Source: Symsagittifera roscoffensis
Taxonomy: Eukaryota > Xenacoelomorpha > Acoela > Convolutidae
NCBI RefSeq assembly: GCF_963678635.1
Contig: NC_087063.1
Span: forward strand, 12,934,368 to 12,961,788
Direction: 5' to 3'
Length of the DNA: 27,421 nucleotides
The notes below the pieces were generated by a model. The model was not told the DNA's origin and searched no databases. It was given only the letters and a program-made list of their open reading frames with translations. The position numbers and the translations under genes are program-made. The stretch's first letter is position 1. The number at the start of each line of letters is the position of its first letter. This document shows, in pieces, positions 1-9,400 of the stretch.

Positions 1-4
1 TCAA

Positions 5-96
5 GTCTCCTAATGGTCCAGCTAAGTCCCTGTGAACCACTTTCCCACTCGTCTGGTCACCTGTTCCAGTAACGTCTCCTAATGGTCCAGCTAAGT
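5..96. repeat. Short direct repeat, 23 bp, two copies
   Basis: An identical 23-base stretch beginning GTCTCCTAATGG occurs at 5-27 and again at 74-96, a 69-bp offset. It lies at the extreme left edge, so more copies may exist outside the window. I recognise no element. This is a direct sequence observation with no functional inference. Confidence 0.75.
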
Positions 97-509
97 TGCA
101 AGCTATCTGAAAATCCTTTACAACGCCCCACACTCGGGCACCTTTTCGGGCACCTAAAACTCGCCTTATCTCAACATAATTATCACAAAATACACTCGGG
201 AAAATTAAATTAGGTACTCACATAGCAGCACACTTGAGAATCAGAGTAATTAAGCTAATTAGTAGCTCTAGCATAAATATGATTGAATATAACTCGAGAA
301 GTTTGCTATCAATGAATTCCAATCAAAGGAAATGAGTTTTAACTTGAGAATATAGTGTTGGGGTCTGAACCGTTGGGAGACTTCAGTTGTCTACCTTTCC
401 TCTGAAGGTTCACTCTGGTTCAGCTGAATTTCGATGTTCTTTCGTAATCACTCTGTCTCTTATATCAAGATAGGACAGCTCTACTCTCGTGTTTTTTTAC
501 TAGAATCTC

Positions 510-532
510 GGAAATTGCGAATAGCAATTTCC
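510..532. repeat. Inverted repeat (hairpin) in copy A
   Basis: Perfect 9-bp arms, GGAAATTGC (510-518) and GCAATTTCC (524-532), flank a 5-base loop. The same hairpin with the same loop is kept in copy A' at 2258-2280, although the surrounding DNA has diverged. That suggests it belongs to the ancestral repeat. Confidence 0.7.
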
Positions 533-585
533 CGCTGTTTTTTCTGCCACTTTCCCGCAATTGCGATTCGGTCGTTCTGATTTAT

Positions 586-687
586 TTCTGATGTTTTCAG
601 TTGTCGCGAGAAAGTTGAGCATGACAGCATTCCAATCAAAGGAAATTCTGATGTTTTCAGTTGTCGCGAGAAAGTTGAGCATGACAG
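586..687 (+). repeat. 60-bp-period tandem duplication inside copy A
   Basis: An identical 42-base block starting TTCTGATGTTTTCAG occurs at 586-627 and 646-687. The 18-base spacer contains TTCCAATCAAAGGAAA, which also occurs near 318-333 in the same repeat copy. Copy A' has only a single block, near 2335-2380, so the duplication arose in copy A. Confidence 0.85.
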
Positions 688-970
688 GCTCAATTCGAAA
701 TTTCGAAAAATTAAACTTCATCCCAAACCTACGTATTTCGTTTTCCTCAAGGTCAAACTTCCAGATATGACCGACTGGCACACTCAAAACGGTCGGAGCC
801 AATTCGGTTCGCTTGCGACATGAGACTAAAAACCCGTTACAGCTTGAAGGCCACTACCAAAATACCACCCACTCTAGAAAATAAGAACGTCCCCAAGTTT
901 AGGTCTCAAAATACCCAAAAAACAGGGTCGGAACAATCCGCACAGTTACTTTTTATTAGACAGTGGAACT

Positions 971-993
971 TTGATCCATTTCAGATGGATCAA
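971..993. repeat. Perfect 9-bp inverted repeat at the edge of copy A'
   Basis: TTGATCCAT (971-979) and ATGGATCAA (985-993) form perfect arms around a 5-base loop. It ends exactly where similarity to copy A begins (~992). A related word (GATCCATCTTCGATGG) lies inside the LTRs. The role is unknown; it could be a boundary of the repeat unit. Confidence 0.6.
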
Positions 994-2473
994 CCTAAAA
1001 CTCTCCTTACCTCAACATAACAATCAAAAAACACACTCGAGAAAACTAAATTTGGTACTCACATATCAGCACACTCAAGAATTGGAGTAGCTAAACCAGT
1101 AAGCAACTCGAGAATTAAGTATGATAACTTGAGAAGTTTTATGCTAATTAGTTTCAGTAAAGGAAATAAATTTTGACTATAGAATTGAAGTTTTGGTCTG
1201 AACCATTGGGACACCCCAGCTGTCCACCTTTCCACTGAGGGTTCACTCTAGTTCAGCTCGAATAATTTGTAACATTCGCCCGCAAGATACATATCGACGA
1301 AAAATAAAGCTAGGTTCTAAGACGACTGGCCAACGTCTAAACAGAGCTCTACATGCTTTTCACCGCCTCTACCAAGCCAGTACTTTCGGTAGTCTTTCTA
1401 ACATCGGGTCGACAAAAGCGTTACTGCTTTCGGCTTCGGTCAAAACACTCAAATTAACTAGATTACATGCAGAAATAGTGAGCTCATGGCTGGGTCTCAG
1501 TATCCCCAGACCACGAGATCACTCCTAAAATCAGGGCAACTACTATTTATTGAATTATGATTGTTTTTGTTCAGTAGATAAAAATCATCATCTCCATCGA
1601 AGATGGATCAACCCTTTCCCCCATTTCCTAGCTTCTCATCCTGGCAAAATGAGTTCAGATGTTAATTAAATTCAATTCAGGACATAATAGGGAAGCTAAA
1701 AGTTTGTATAAGATGATAAAAGTTCCAGTCCCGAGACCTCTCCGGATTCTTGAATCCGGGGAAATAAGACTGTTATTCTCCTTCCGGAAGGCTGTCTTTC
1801 ACCCTTCACCGTTGTTCGCAACGGCCTTGCAACTATTGTAGCGACACAATAGTTGCAACTCGGAACGGTCACTGCTACTTCTGCAATTTGTTGTTGTTTT
1901 CCAATCACAATTCTCGTTGTTATCGCTATCGCAACTAATGTTGTTGTGTTTCATTTCAGTTTTCTTCTCTAAAATGGCCGTTTTTGACGCTTCTCAGAAT
2001 TATTACGTCATCACTTCGAATTTTTAAAATTTTAAAATACCAGAATATCTTGACCTTCACCGTTTGACTAATCGTCCCAATAACGTTGTTAATATCTTCA
2101 AACCGTCAATTCGGAAGGTTAGCTGCTAAAATTTCGAATCTGTTGAATCTGTATTTTGGTGCTTTCTGGTCGAATGTCACAATTGTATTCTTCTTTCGCA
2201 ATCGTTTCTTCTCCTATTTCAGGATAAAACGGCTCTACTCGCGTTTATTTTGTATCTGGAAATTGCGAATAGCAATTTCCCGCTGCTTTTTCAAGTACTT
2301 TCCCGCGATTGTAAATCGGATGTTCTGATCTTCTATTTCTGAGATTTTCAGTTTTCGCGAGAAAGTTGAGCATGACAGGCTCGTTTCGAATTTTTGAAAA
2401 ATTAAATTTCCTCCCAAAATTACGTAGTTCGTGTTCCTCAAGGTCAAACTTCCAAATATGACCGACTGGCACA
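992..2473 (+). repeat. Unknown repeat unit, copy A' interrupted by a solo LTR
   Basis: Positions 992-1267 match the left part of copy A and 2182-2473 match its right part, including the hairpin and the GACTGGCACA end. The 914 bp between them is an inverted solo LTR. Without that insertion A' would be ~568 bp, equal to copy A minus its 60-bp duplication. The order of events follows: duplication or spread of the unit, then LTR insertion, then loss of the internal part of that element. Confidence 0.75.
1268..2181 (-). mobile_element. Solo LTR, inverted relative to the giant element
   Basis: On the minus strand this reads as an LTR beginning TGTGACATTCG and ending CGAATGTTACA. It is alignable end to end with the LTRs of the giant element, at roughly 90% identity in the best-kept parts. 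No internal region is attached and the same kind of repeat DNA continues on both sides, so it is a solo LTR from LTR-LTR recombination. ATT flanks both sides directly (AATT if one terminal base is reassigned). The large perfect hairpin of the LTR is preserved at 1829-1860. It belongs to the same family or a sister family, inserted earlier than the full element. Confidence 0.85.
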
Positions 2474-2613
2474 GATATTGAAATAATTTTTGTTAAAAGG
2501 GAAATTTCAAACGTTTAGTTTTGTTGACTTGTTGATACTTCATCAATGTAGTTGGCACTTCTACAATGTATGAAATTCTAAGGGTTTTTTGACTGGGTGA
2601 AATGATGAAAAGA
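2474..2613. other. Spacer between copy A' and the giant element
   Basis: This is 140 bp of A/T-rich sequence with no reading frame, hairpin or recognised repeat. It is the immediate left target flank of the giant LTR element and ends in AGA, the same three bases that follow the 3' LTR. Confidence 0.5.
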
Positions 2614-2783
2614 TGTGACATTCGACCAGAATGGCCAAAATGCAATTTACGCAGACTTCGAATTTTTAGCAGTAAGCCTTCCGGATTGATGATTATTAAG
2701 AATTAAGAACGTTGTTGGAACGATTGGCCAAACGGTGAGGGCTAGAATATTCTGGTATTTTAAAATTTCAAAAATTCGAATTA

Positions 2784-2791
2784 TGACGTCA
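2784..2791. promoter_or_regulatory. CRE/ATF-type palindrome in the 5' LTR
   Basis: TGACGTCA is the consensus for CREB/ATF bZIP factors. The 3' LTR carries the same site at 26360-26367, and the solo LTR has a one-base variant (ATTACGTCA on its + strand at the equivalent place). A role in LTR transcription is inference. Confidence 0.35.
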
Positions 2792-2933
2792 TATTTCTGA
2801 GAAACGTCAGAAACGGCCATTTTGACAAAAACGAGAAAGAAAAAGAGAACAACATTAGCTGCGCTGGCAACAACAACGAAATTGAGATCGGAAAACAACA
2901 ACGAGTTACAGAGTAACAGAAGAACACTCCGAG

Positions 2934-2983
2934 TTGCAACTATTGTGCTGCTACAATAGTTGCAAGGCCGTTGCGAACAACGG
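2934..2983 (+). other. Double hairpin in the LTR
   Basis: The first stem has perfect 13-bp arms, TTGCAACTATTGT (2934-2946) and ACAATAGTTGCAA (2953-2965), around a 6-base loop. Two bases later a second stem follows, CCGTTG (2968-2973) and CAACGG (2978-2983), with a CGAA loop. The 3' LTR has both. The diverged solo LTR keeps both 13-bp arms unchanged while its loop differs. Likely roles are an RNA structure in R/U5 or a regulatory palindrome. Confidence 0.7.
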
Positions 2984-3546
2984 TGAAGGGTGAGAGACGG
3001 CCTTCCGGATTAAGAGAAAATCAGGATTAGCGAGCTTGATCCAGCGGATTCATCAATCCGGAAGGGTAAAGGAACTGAAACTTTTATCCTGTTGCTTAAA
3101 TTTTTAGCTTCCTGTCATGTCCTGACTTGAATTTAATTAATATCTGGATTCATTTTGATAGGGATGAGAAGCTAGGAGTTGGGGGAAAGGGTTGATCCAT
3201 CTTCGATGGAGATGATGATTTTTATCTACTGAACAAAAACAATAGTAATACAATAAGTAGTAGCCCTGTTTTTTGGAGTGACCTCGTGGTCTGGGGATAC
3301 TGAGACCCAGCCATGAGCTTACTATTTCTGCATGTAATCTAGTTAATTTGAGTGTTTTGACCGAAGCCGAAGGCAGTAACGTCTTTGTCGACCCGATGTT
3401 AGAAAAGACCACCGAAAAGTACTGGCTTGGTAGAGACGGTGAAAAGCATGCAAAGCTCTGCTTAGACGTTAGCCAGTCGTCTTAAGACTTAGTTTTGTTT
3501 TCCGTCGATATGTATCTTCCGGGCGAATGTTACATGTATGTTTTTA

Positions 3547-3561
3547 TGGCGCTCCTGGGTG
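3547..3561 (+). promoter_or_regulatory. Possible tRNA primer-binding site
   Basis: TGGCGCTCCTGGGTG starts with the TGG expected for pairing to a tRNA CCA end. It lies 12 bases past the 5' LTR, slightly further than usual. I could not assign a specific tRNA from memory, so this is a tentative call. Confidence 0.3.
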
Positions 3562-3600
3562 TTATTCTTTTTTAACATCATGACCGGCAGAACCGTTAAC

Positions 3601-3626
3601 GAGCACTCCGCGCCGAGCGGATGCTC
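3601..3626 (+). other. G/C-rich stem-loop downstream of the 5' LTR
   Basis: GAGCACTCCGC (3601-3611) pairs with GCGGATGCTC (3617-3626), giving ten base pairs with one bulged C and a 5-base loop. Its place in the early leader suits a packaging or dimerisation structure; that role is inference. Confidence 0.5.
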
Positions 3627-4094
3627 ACATTAACGCCCTTAATAGGCCTAAACCGCGGGGGCGGAAGGGTAGTTCGGAACGCGGAAGCCTTCCTGATTGC
3701 CGTGAATAGTTTTTTAACCTAGTTAAGACCGAAAATTCACGAACCAGGAAGGGTGGGGGGAATCGCGAACCCCTCATCCCCTGGGTGGTTTGTGACCAAA
3801 AACACTTAAAGATATAAGTAAAACCAAACAAAAAGTAGTATAGTACCCAAGAAAAACAAAAAACATAAAAAATTGCCGAAAAAAACCAAAAACAGTAAAA
3901 AAGTAGAAAATCAGTAGAAATCATCCCCCCAGACAAGATGTGATCCAACCCCCCCGTTTGTTGTTGATAGATATATTGTTGTTACAGGCATTTATATCAG
4001 TCAGGATCGTTACGATCAGTTTTGTAGCCCGTTTGTGAGGCTTGTACTGTAGGGTTATTTGAGCATTTAAGCACGTTAATGATAAATTGCGCTC

Positions 4095-5667
4095 AATCCG
4101 GAGGGGTCAGCTGATTTGCGCTCAATTCGGAAGGGTCTTGGGAGAAGACTGATCCGGCAAGCAGTACAAGGAGCAACAAGAAGAGGCTCAACGACGATAA
4201 CAATCGACTGTTGGGTATCGTTAACAAGTTTTGTAGCCCTTTTGGTACAAAAATTAAGATAGTAATCTGTGGGGGGCTCGACAGTGCTGCACTGTAGTGA
4301 CCCTTCACCGAACTGCGAATATCCGAGTTAAGCACCTTAATTCGGATATTAAACAAACCCGGAGGGGTATAGTATTACTAATATTATTACTTATATAGCC
4401 TATATTAATAGTCTTATATCGTTTTTCAGTGAAAAACAACGAAAACAGACCGGTTTTTAGGGTCAAAATAGCGATATTTTGATCCCCCCACAAGTCGCGA
4501 TTTTTGAAACATCGATATTGTTTGAAACGGAAAAAAGCGCGAAGTCAGTGTGTTACATCGTAACTGCACTACCATAATAGATAGAACCGGTTAAGTTAAG
4601 TTCGAGAGTGGTTGGAACTATTTTGGTACCGAAAATCGAAATTTCGTGATTTTTGAGAAAACGAAACACTATAAATTTAGAAATTTTTTTGAAATTTTTG
4701 AGTTACAACAGTAAAAATAGTTGTTCGGACAACGTCCACTAGTGAATCTACAGGTTTTAAGACCCGTTTCCCAAAAGCCTTAGGTAGCATAGTTTTTCGC
4801 AAATTTTTTCAGCAAAAGCGTTTTAGATCGGGTCTTTTGCATTGAACTAGAAGAGTATAGGCCTTCTGAGCTCGGATCAATAATTTTTAGGTCGAAAGGA
4901 CCTGATTTGCGGAAAAAGTTAGGCGGAACTTTCAAGAGAGAAAAATTTTTGAGTTTAGAAAAAAGACGTTTTGGTTAATAACTTTGGAACTAATGGGCAT
5001 ATTGAGTTGATCTTGGTACCAATAGATCAGAAATTAGCTGAGCTTACTGATAGGAACAAAAGTTTTTCGGAAAAGGAAGCGTGAAAATTTTTTGAGATTG
5101 TTTTTAGCAAATTCCTCAATTTGGAAGGGTACACCCTTCACGTTTTACAAATTTCTTTTAGAAAAGCCCTTGTACCCCTACTAAAAGGTGATAGCGGTTG
5201 AATAAAGTAACTTTAGGCTGTTCTAGACGAAAAGGGAAGGCTAAAGGCACAGCAAAACCTTAATCGAGCCGAAGTTAGGCGAGTAATAAGACCCTTCACC
5301 GTTAGTGTGAATTGTCAAATAAGAGGCTTAACTTCAATCCGGAAGGGTCTAGGAAGGTAGTACATACCCTTCCCAGTTAATTGAAAGAGCATAATTGCAT
5401 CGGAGAACGTATCCGGAGGGGTATAGGTTGAAAAAAGGAAATCTCCGAAAAGCTACTTTTACAAAACCGGAGGGCTCCCAATCCGGAGGGGTCAAAGTTT
5501 TTTCAAGTTAGGAGGGGTCCGAATCCGGAGGGGTCTTATAGTTGCTAATTCGGAGGGGTCCAAATCCGGAGGGGTCTTATATTAACCAACTCAGAGGGGT
5601 CCCAATCCGGAGGGGTCTAGATTTTGTTAGTCCGGAAGGGTCCAATTTGTTCCAATCCGGAGGGGTA
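4095..5667 (+). repeat. Dispersed CCGGARGGGTC motif array in the leader
   Basis: At least fifteen copies of a word close to AATCCGGAGGGGTC occur (for example 4095-4108, 4124-4137, ~4357-4370, 5335-5348, ~5408-5420). Reverse-complement copies (GACCCTTCACCG) occur near 4298 and 5290. A perfect small palindrome, GAAGGGT/ACCCTTC, lies at 5124-5139. The same word appears in the LTRs (AATCCGGAAGGGTA near 3053). Repetition of a G-rich word in otherwise A/T-rich leader points to a bound protein, an RNA structure or a packaging signal. Confidence 0.8.
5480..5667 (+). repeat. Tandem cluster of paired GGGGTC motifs
   Basis: The densest part of the leader array. AATCCGGAGGGGTC starts near 5480, 5521, 5562, 5604 and 5654, giving periods of 41, 41, 42 and 50 bases. 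Each unit also holds a second, weaker copy (such as TTCGGAGGGGTCC) about 12-15 bases upstream. It is a degenerate tandem repeat of ~41 bp. Confidence 0.8.
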
Positions 5668-6441
5668 TTATTTTATTAAGGACTTAGGTAGACGAAAGAA
5701 AGACTAAAAAGTGAGAGGTATTAGGTTATTAACACACAGGCTAGGTATCAGTGACTGCACTGGTAACTTGCCTTTCAATAGGAACCAGACTAATACAAAA
5801 CAGGTCCGAACTCGGATATTCGCGACGCTAAGTCTAAATTAAAAAGAGCGTGATTCGTTGGTGTGGATTGAAACATAATACGTTTTTGGGAAAAGTGACT
5901 GCCCTGAGGATTTTAGTAGGTCTAGCTCGGGCAGTCCGAAGGCAGATAGGTAACACAGTACTCGGTGGGTGCAATAGACGCCCACTTGAGAAAATTACTG
6001 CCTTCAAAGTTTTATCTGTTTGGTGCAGCACCGAGCAGGGAAAGCTTTTTCTTTAAAAGACAGGTTCGACTATTGTACTGCGACCGACTAAGAGTACAAG
6101 ACACATACGTTTTTTTATATACATTCATATTGTGTCAATATATTTTTTTTGTTTTTTATTTTAAATCAACGTAAACTGTGCTTGATTGGGTAGTGAATAC
6201 ACTATCTTTTAAATTGACTGATAACTTCATATTGTGCTATTTTCCAAATCTTTGGACCGATAATCGGTTAGTGTGAATAAATTTTATACAAACTGTACTA
6301 TGATAACATACAGGGATTTGTGGTCACTATTTAATAGAATCTGGTGAAATTTATTGTGTTGTGTCATTATTATTGTTAATAAAACTATAAGGTCTCTAGC
6401 AATTGAGTCAAGAATAGGCATTAGAAAGTGACAAATAGAGA

Positions 6442-9400
6442 ATGAGTCTAGACAAGTCAAGGATACCAAAACGAGGTAATAGCTCTAGGAAATTCATACC
6501 TGAGGAGCAGAGAAAGACGATGACCGATCCTTTTGTGGATTGGATCATGCGATCCCGGTCTGATAAAAAAGGGACGGTTTCAGGCAGAATGGTTGAAACG
6601 AGAAGTCAGAAGACCTCAGAAGAGCGAAAAGAACTGTTAGAAGTGGAGGTCAATACGGACCATACCATGAACGACAACCAGGAAGTAAATGGACTGGAAG
6701 GGAGAGGCAGAAGGCTGGCGAGTGAATCTACCCCGGTAGAACAAGGCCATGATTTTGCCACTTCCACCGGGACATTGGATCGAGAAGAGATGTCGGAACT
6801 GTCCGACATCTCAACTGAAGTAGCGGCAACTAGAAGATCGCCGACATACAACACTATGATGGCAAGCGGAACTGGGAAACAAACAACGTTATCATCGTTC
6901 TCAGAAAGAATGAAGAACACCTTTGGAAACATCTTTCCATTCAGCATGGGAGGAGGAGCAGGAAACGATGGTGAGTCCCAGGAGGAAGAGGATGAAGAGG
7001 AGCAAGGGGACTTTGGAACTCAAGTCAGCCTCAATAGTTCGATCCAGGAGAGTGAGGCACACGTCGGAAGAGAGACTGGAACCATGGACAAATTTGGTGT
7101 AGTGACAACGATAAGCAAAGAGGCAAACACACCGGGCCAGTCAAAAGACTTCGCGATTAGGGCAAGTTCGGAGCTACAAACTGGAGAGAGTAGAACCAGA
7201 GGGCTAGGCAACGCGTTAGCGGATCCTGAAATAGATAATGGGAAGACGTCGAGACAGAGAGTCAAGGCCCGGATCTCGACCAGCACGAAGCTACCTGGGA
7301 CCGACAGGGTTACACCGCCACTAGTGACGCCACTCGTGGATAACGGGGCAGCACTAGAAGAAGCCTTAAACAACATAGTGGACAGTTTAGGAGAACAAAA
7401 TGAACAGATTTCAATAAGAATGAGTGAACTAGAAAGGGCAGTTCACATTGAAAGAGAAAGTCTGCGGGAAGAAATAAACCGCAATAGACAAGAAGTTGGC
7501 AGGAGCGAAAAACGCTTGAAAGAAAGAACGGACGAACATATGACGAGGAACTTGTCGCGAATGACAAGAGAGGCGGAACAGAGGGAGTTACGCTTAAGAG
7601 CCGACATGGAGAAGTTAAGAATTCAACAAGAGCAGTCTCTTGGGACTCTTGACACAAAGATAGACGCGATGATGGAGAGGCGAACTCAGGCTATCATGGA
7701 TAGGTTGGACGGGCTACTAAGCAGCAAGAGTGGACCAAAAGAAGGAGAACCGAACTCGGGAGGTCCCAGCAGGGAACAGAGGGTGAACTTCAATGAACAT
7801 CAAAGGAGGAAGACGTATGGATCCACTAGAGGCAGGGGCAGTTCATCAGGCTATGCCACAAGGGGTAATACAGCATGGGGCCCGAACAGTAGAGCAAGTT
7901 CAGCAGGGAACAGACAAACCTCTAACGAACGACCAACGCAAAGCACACATGCGACTGGGAGAAGTGATTCCGGCAACAGGGGGCATGCAAGCCCGAGGAG
8001 GAGTCATGTGGGCCAAGCGGGAAATGCTCACGGTGATTCGGATTGCAGGGATGCACCGCACACAGAGCCTTCGACGAGGTGTGAGGACACTCAAGCGGGA
8101 CACTCAAGGGATGCTACGGCAATGGCCACAGCATTTGAACCCCTGAACAGGTCTTTGGAGACATTCCTGACGAGGTTATCTAGAACCAATGAACGCAGTG
8201 AGAAGTCCAGAAGAGTCTTTAAGAAGCCAAGATGCTACAAGGACGAATCTGATGGCTGTATTGATACCTGGATAGAGGTAATGAAGCTGCATTTCGAGGA
8301 AGAGGACTTGTCGGAGAGACAGGAATGCAGCGCGCTCACCAGCAACTTAGAAGGGACAGCCCTGAACTGTGTCATGGCCAAGAAACAGTATCAACGTGAC
8401 ACTGCTGAGAAAATCTTCGAAATCTTGTTAAACCGTTTCGGATCAGGGGTGCAGGGGCACCAGGCGATGATGCGCTTCGAGAAACGGAGGCAACGAGGGG
8501 ATGAAACCATAGACAAGTTTCTCGATGATTTGGAAATGCTGAGAAGACGCAGCCAACCGGATGAGTCAAACCGAAGGATGAACCTGGCCGTAGCCTCAAA
8601 ATTCATCGATGGTGTGAAAAATGATGAACTTCGTACGATGCTAGCAACGCATTACATACCACTATCAACCAATGCGCCAACACCGGAGGAGTTGAGGCTC
8701 AAATCAAAAGAGTATCTTTTGTTGAAACCTCCTTCGAGATCTGGATATTACAAGAACAATTATGGCAATTTTAACAACGGACCAGCAAACCAAGGGAACA
8801 ATTGGTACAAACCGAGGGATGATATGGACAAGAGACGCTCTTGTGCTAATTGCAGTTCAACGGACCATCATGTGTCAGCATGCCCAGCTTACAAACAAGG
8901 CATGAAAGCAATAGGCTTTAGCCTCGAGGACGAGGATGCGTCAGAGTTGGACCATGAGGATTTCATGAGAGGAGTAATTGCGAAATTCGGCCCGAGGTGT
9001 TTCTTTTGCAACTTGGAAGGTCATTTTAAATCAGATTGTCCGCAATTCTGGGATGCAGTGGCAGACATCAAGCATCCAAGACATGAAGAAGCTTTGTCAG
9101 GAGTGAAAGCCAGCAAGGCTCGACTTTTGAGTGAAGCGGAGGCACGCAGAAAGGATAAACCTCAAGAGCTGGCGGCAAAGAAAATGCAAGCGGTAACAGG
9201 GGAGACACGTGAGCCGGAACCGGCAACTGCGGCTGACGACTTCAAGATTGATTATAAGGCAGCCGCAAGGGATGCTCTGAATAGAGTACAGCAGGAATTG
9301 GTGACCAAAGAGATCGAACAAAAAGTGAAACTTGAACTGGAAAATGAGAAGCTTCAGGAGCAACTGAATACCTTCGAAGCAACGGAGCTTGAAGAAACGA

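Larger units (their letters stand above)
151..782 (+). repeat. Unknown repeat unit, copy A
   Basis: This ~632-bp unit starts near ACCTAAAACTCGCC and ends at GACTGGCACA. A diverged copy in the same orientation occupies 992-2473, where it is split by a solo LTR. The unit contains several ACTYGAGAA-like words, a 9-bp hairpin at 510-532, and a 60-bp internal duplication that copy A' lacks. There is no convincing long reading frame, no terminal inverted repeat and no LTR-like end. It is probably a non-autonomous or decayed repeat; the family is not recognised. Confidence 0.7.
2614..3534 (+). repeat. 5' LTR of the giant element
   Basis: This is a 921-bp direct repeat of 26190-27109, with canonical TG...CA ends and an extended imperfect terminal inversion (TGTGACATTCG versus TGTAACATTCG on the opposite strand). 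It should contain the promoter and RNA start, but I see no clear TATA box. A CRE-type TGACGTCA, two adjacent hairpins and AATCCGGAAGGGTA, the same word as the leader repeats, are visible. The minus-strand open frame at 2647-2901 is a by-product. Confidence 0.95.
3535..6441 (+). other. 2.9-kb non-coding leader of the giant element
   Basis: No plausible protein gene is seen here; short frames on either strand lack protein character. The leader holds a possible primer-binding site (3547-3561), a stem-loop (3601-3626), an A-rich, T-poor stretch (~3790-3920), an imperfect ~205-bp internal duplication (~4020-4110 and ~4225-4370), many CCGGAGGGGTC-type words (most between 4095 and 5667), and an A/T-rich end (6100-6440) just before ORF1. 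Worm-like splice acceptor strings (TTTTTCAG near 4429, TTTTTTCAG near 4812) suggest parts could be introns. It is far longer than usual retroelement leaders. Confidence 0.8.

Noticed and set aside
481-802. Short open frames in copy A on both strands
   Set aside because: They arise from the 60-bp duplication, giving repeated peptide blocks; copy A' does not keep them open in the same way.
2647-2901. 84-residue minus-strand open frame in the 5' LTR, repeated at 26223-26477
   Set aside because: It is present twice only because the LTR is duplicated; it overlaps LTR regulatory sequence and is low-complexity hydrophobic.
3625-3948. 107-residue minus-strand open frame in the leader
   Set aside because: It is the reverse of an A-rich tract, giving a phenylalanine/tyrosine-rich product; no domain or conservation evidence.
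5480-5667. CRISPR-like array
   Set aside because: Repeats are short, degenerate and ~41 bp apart within a eukaryotic retroelement leader, with no cas genes.
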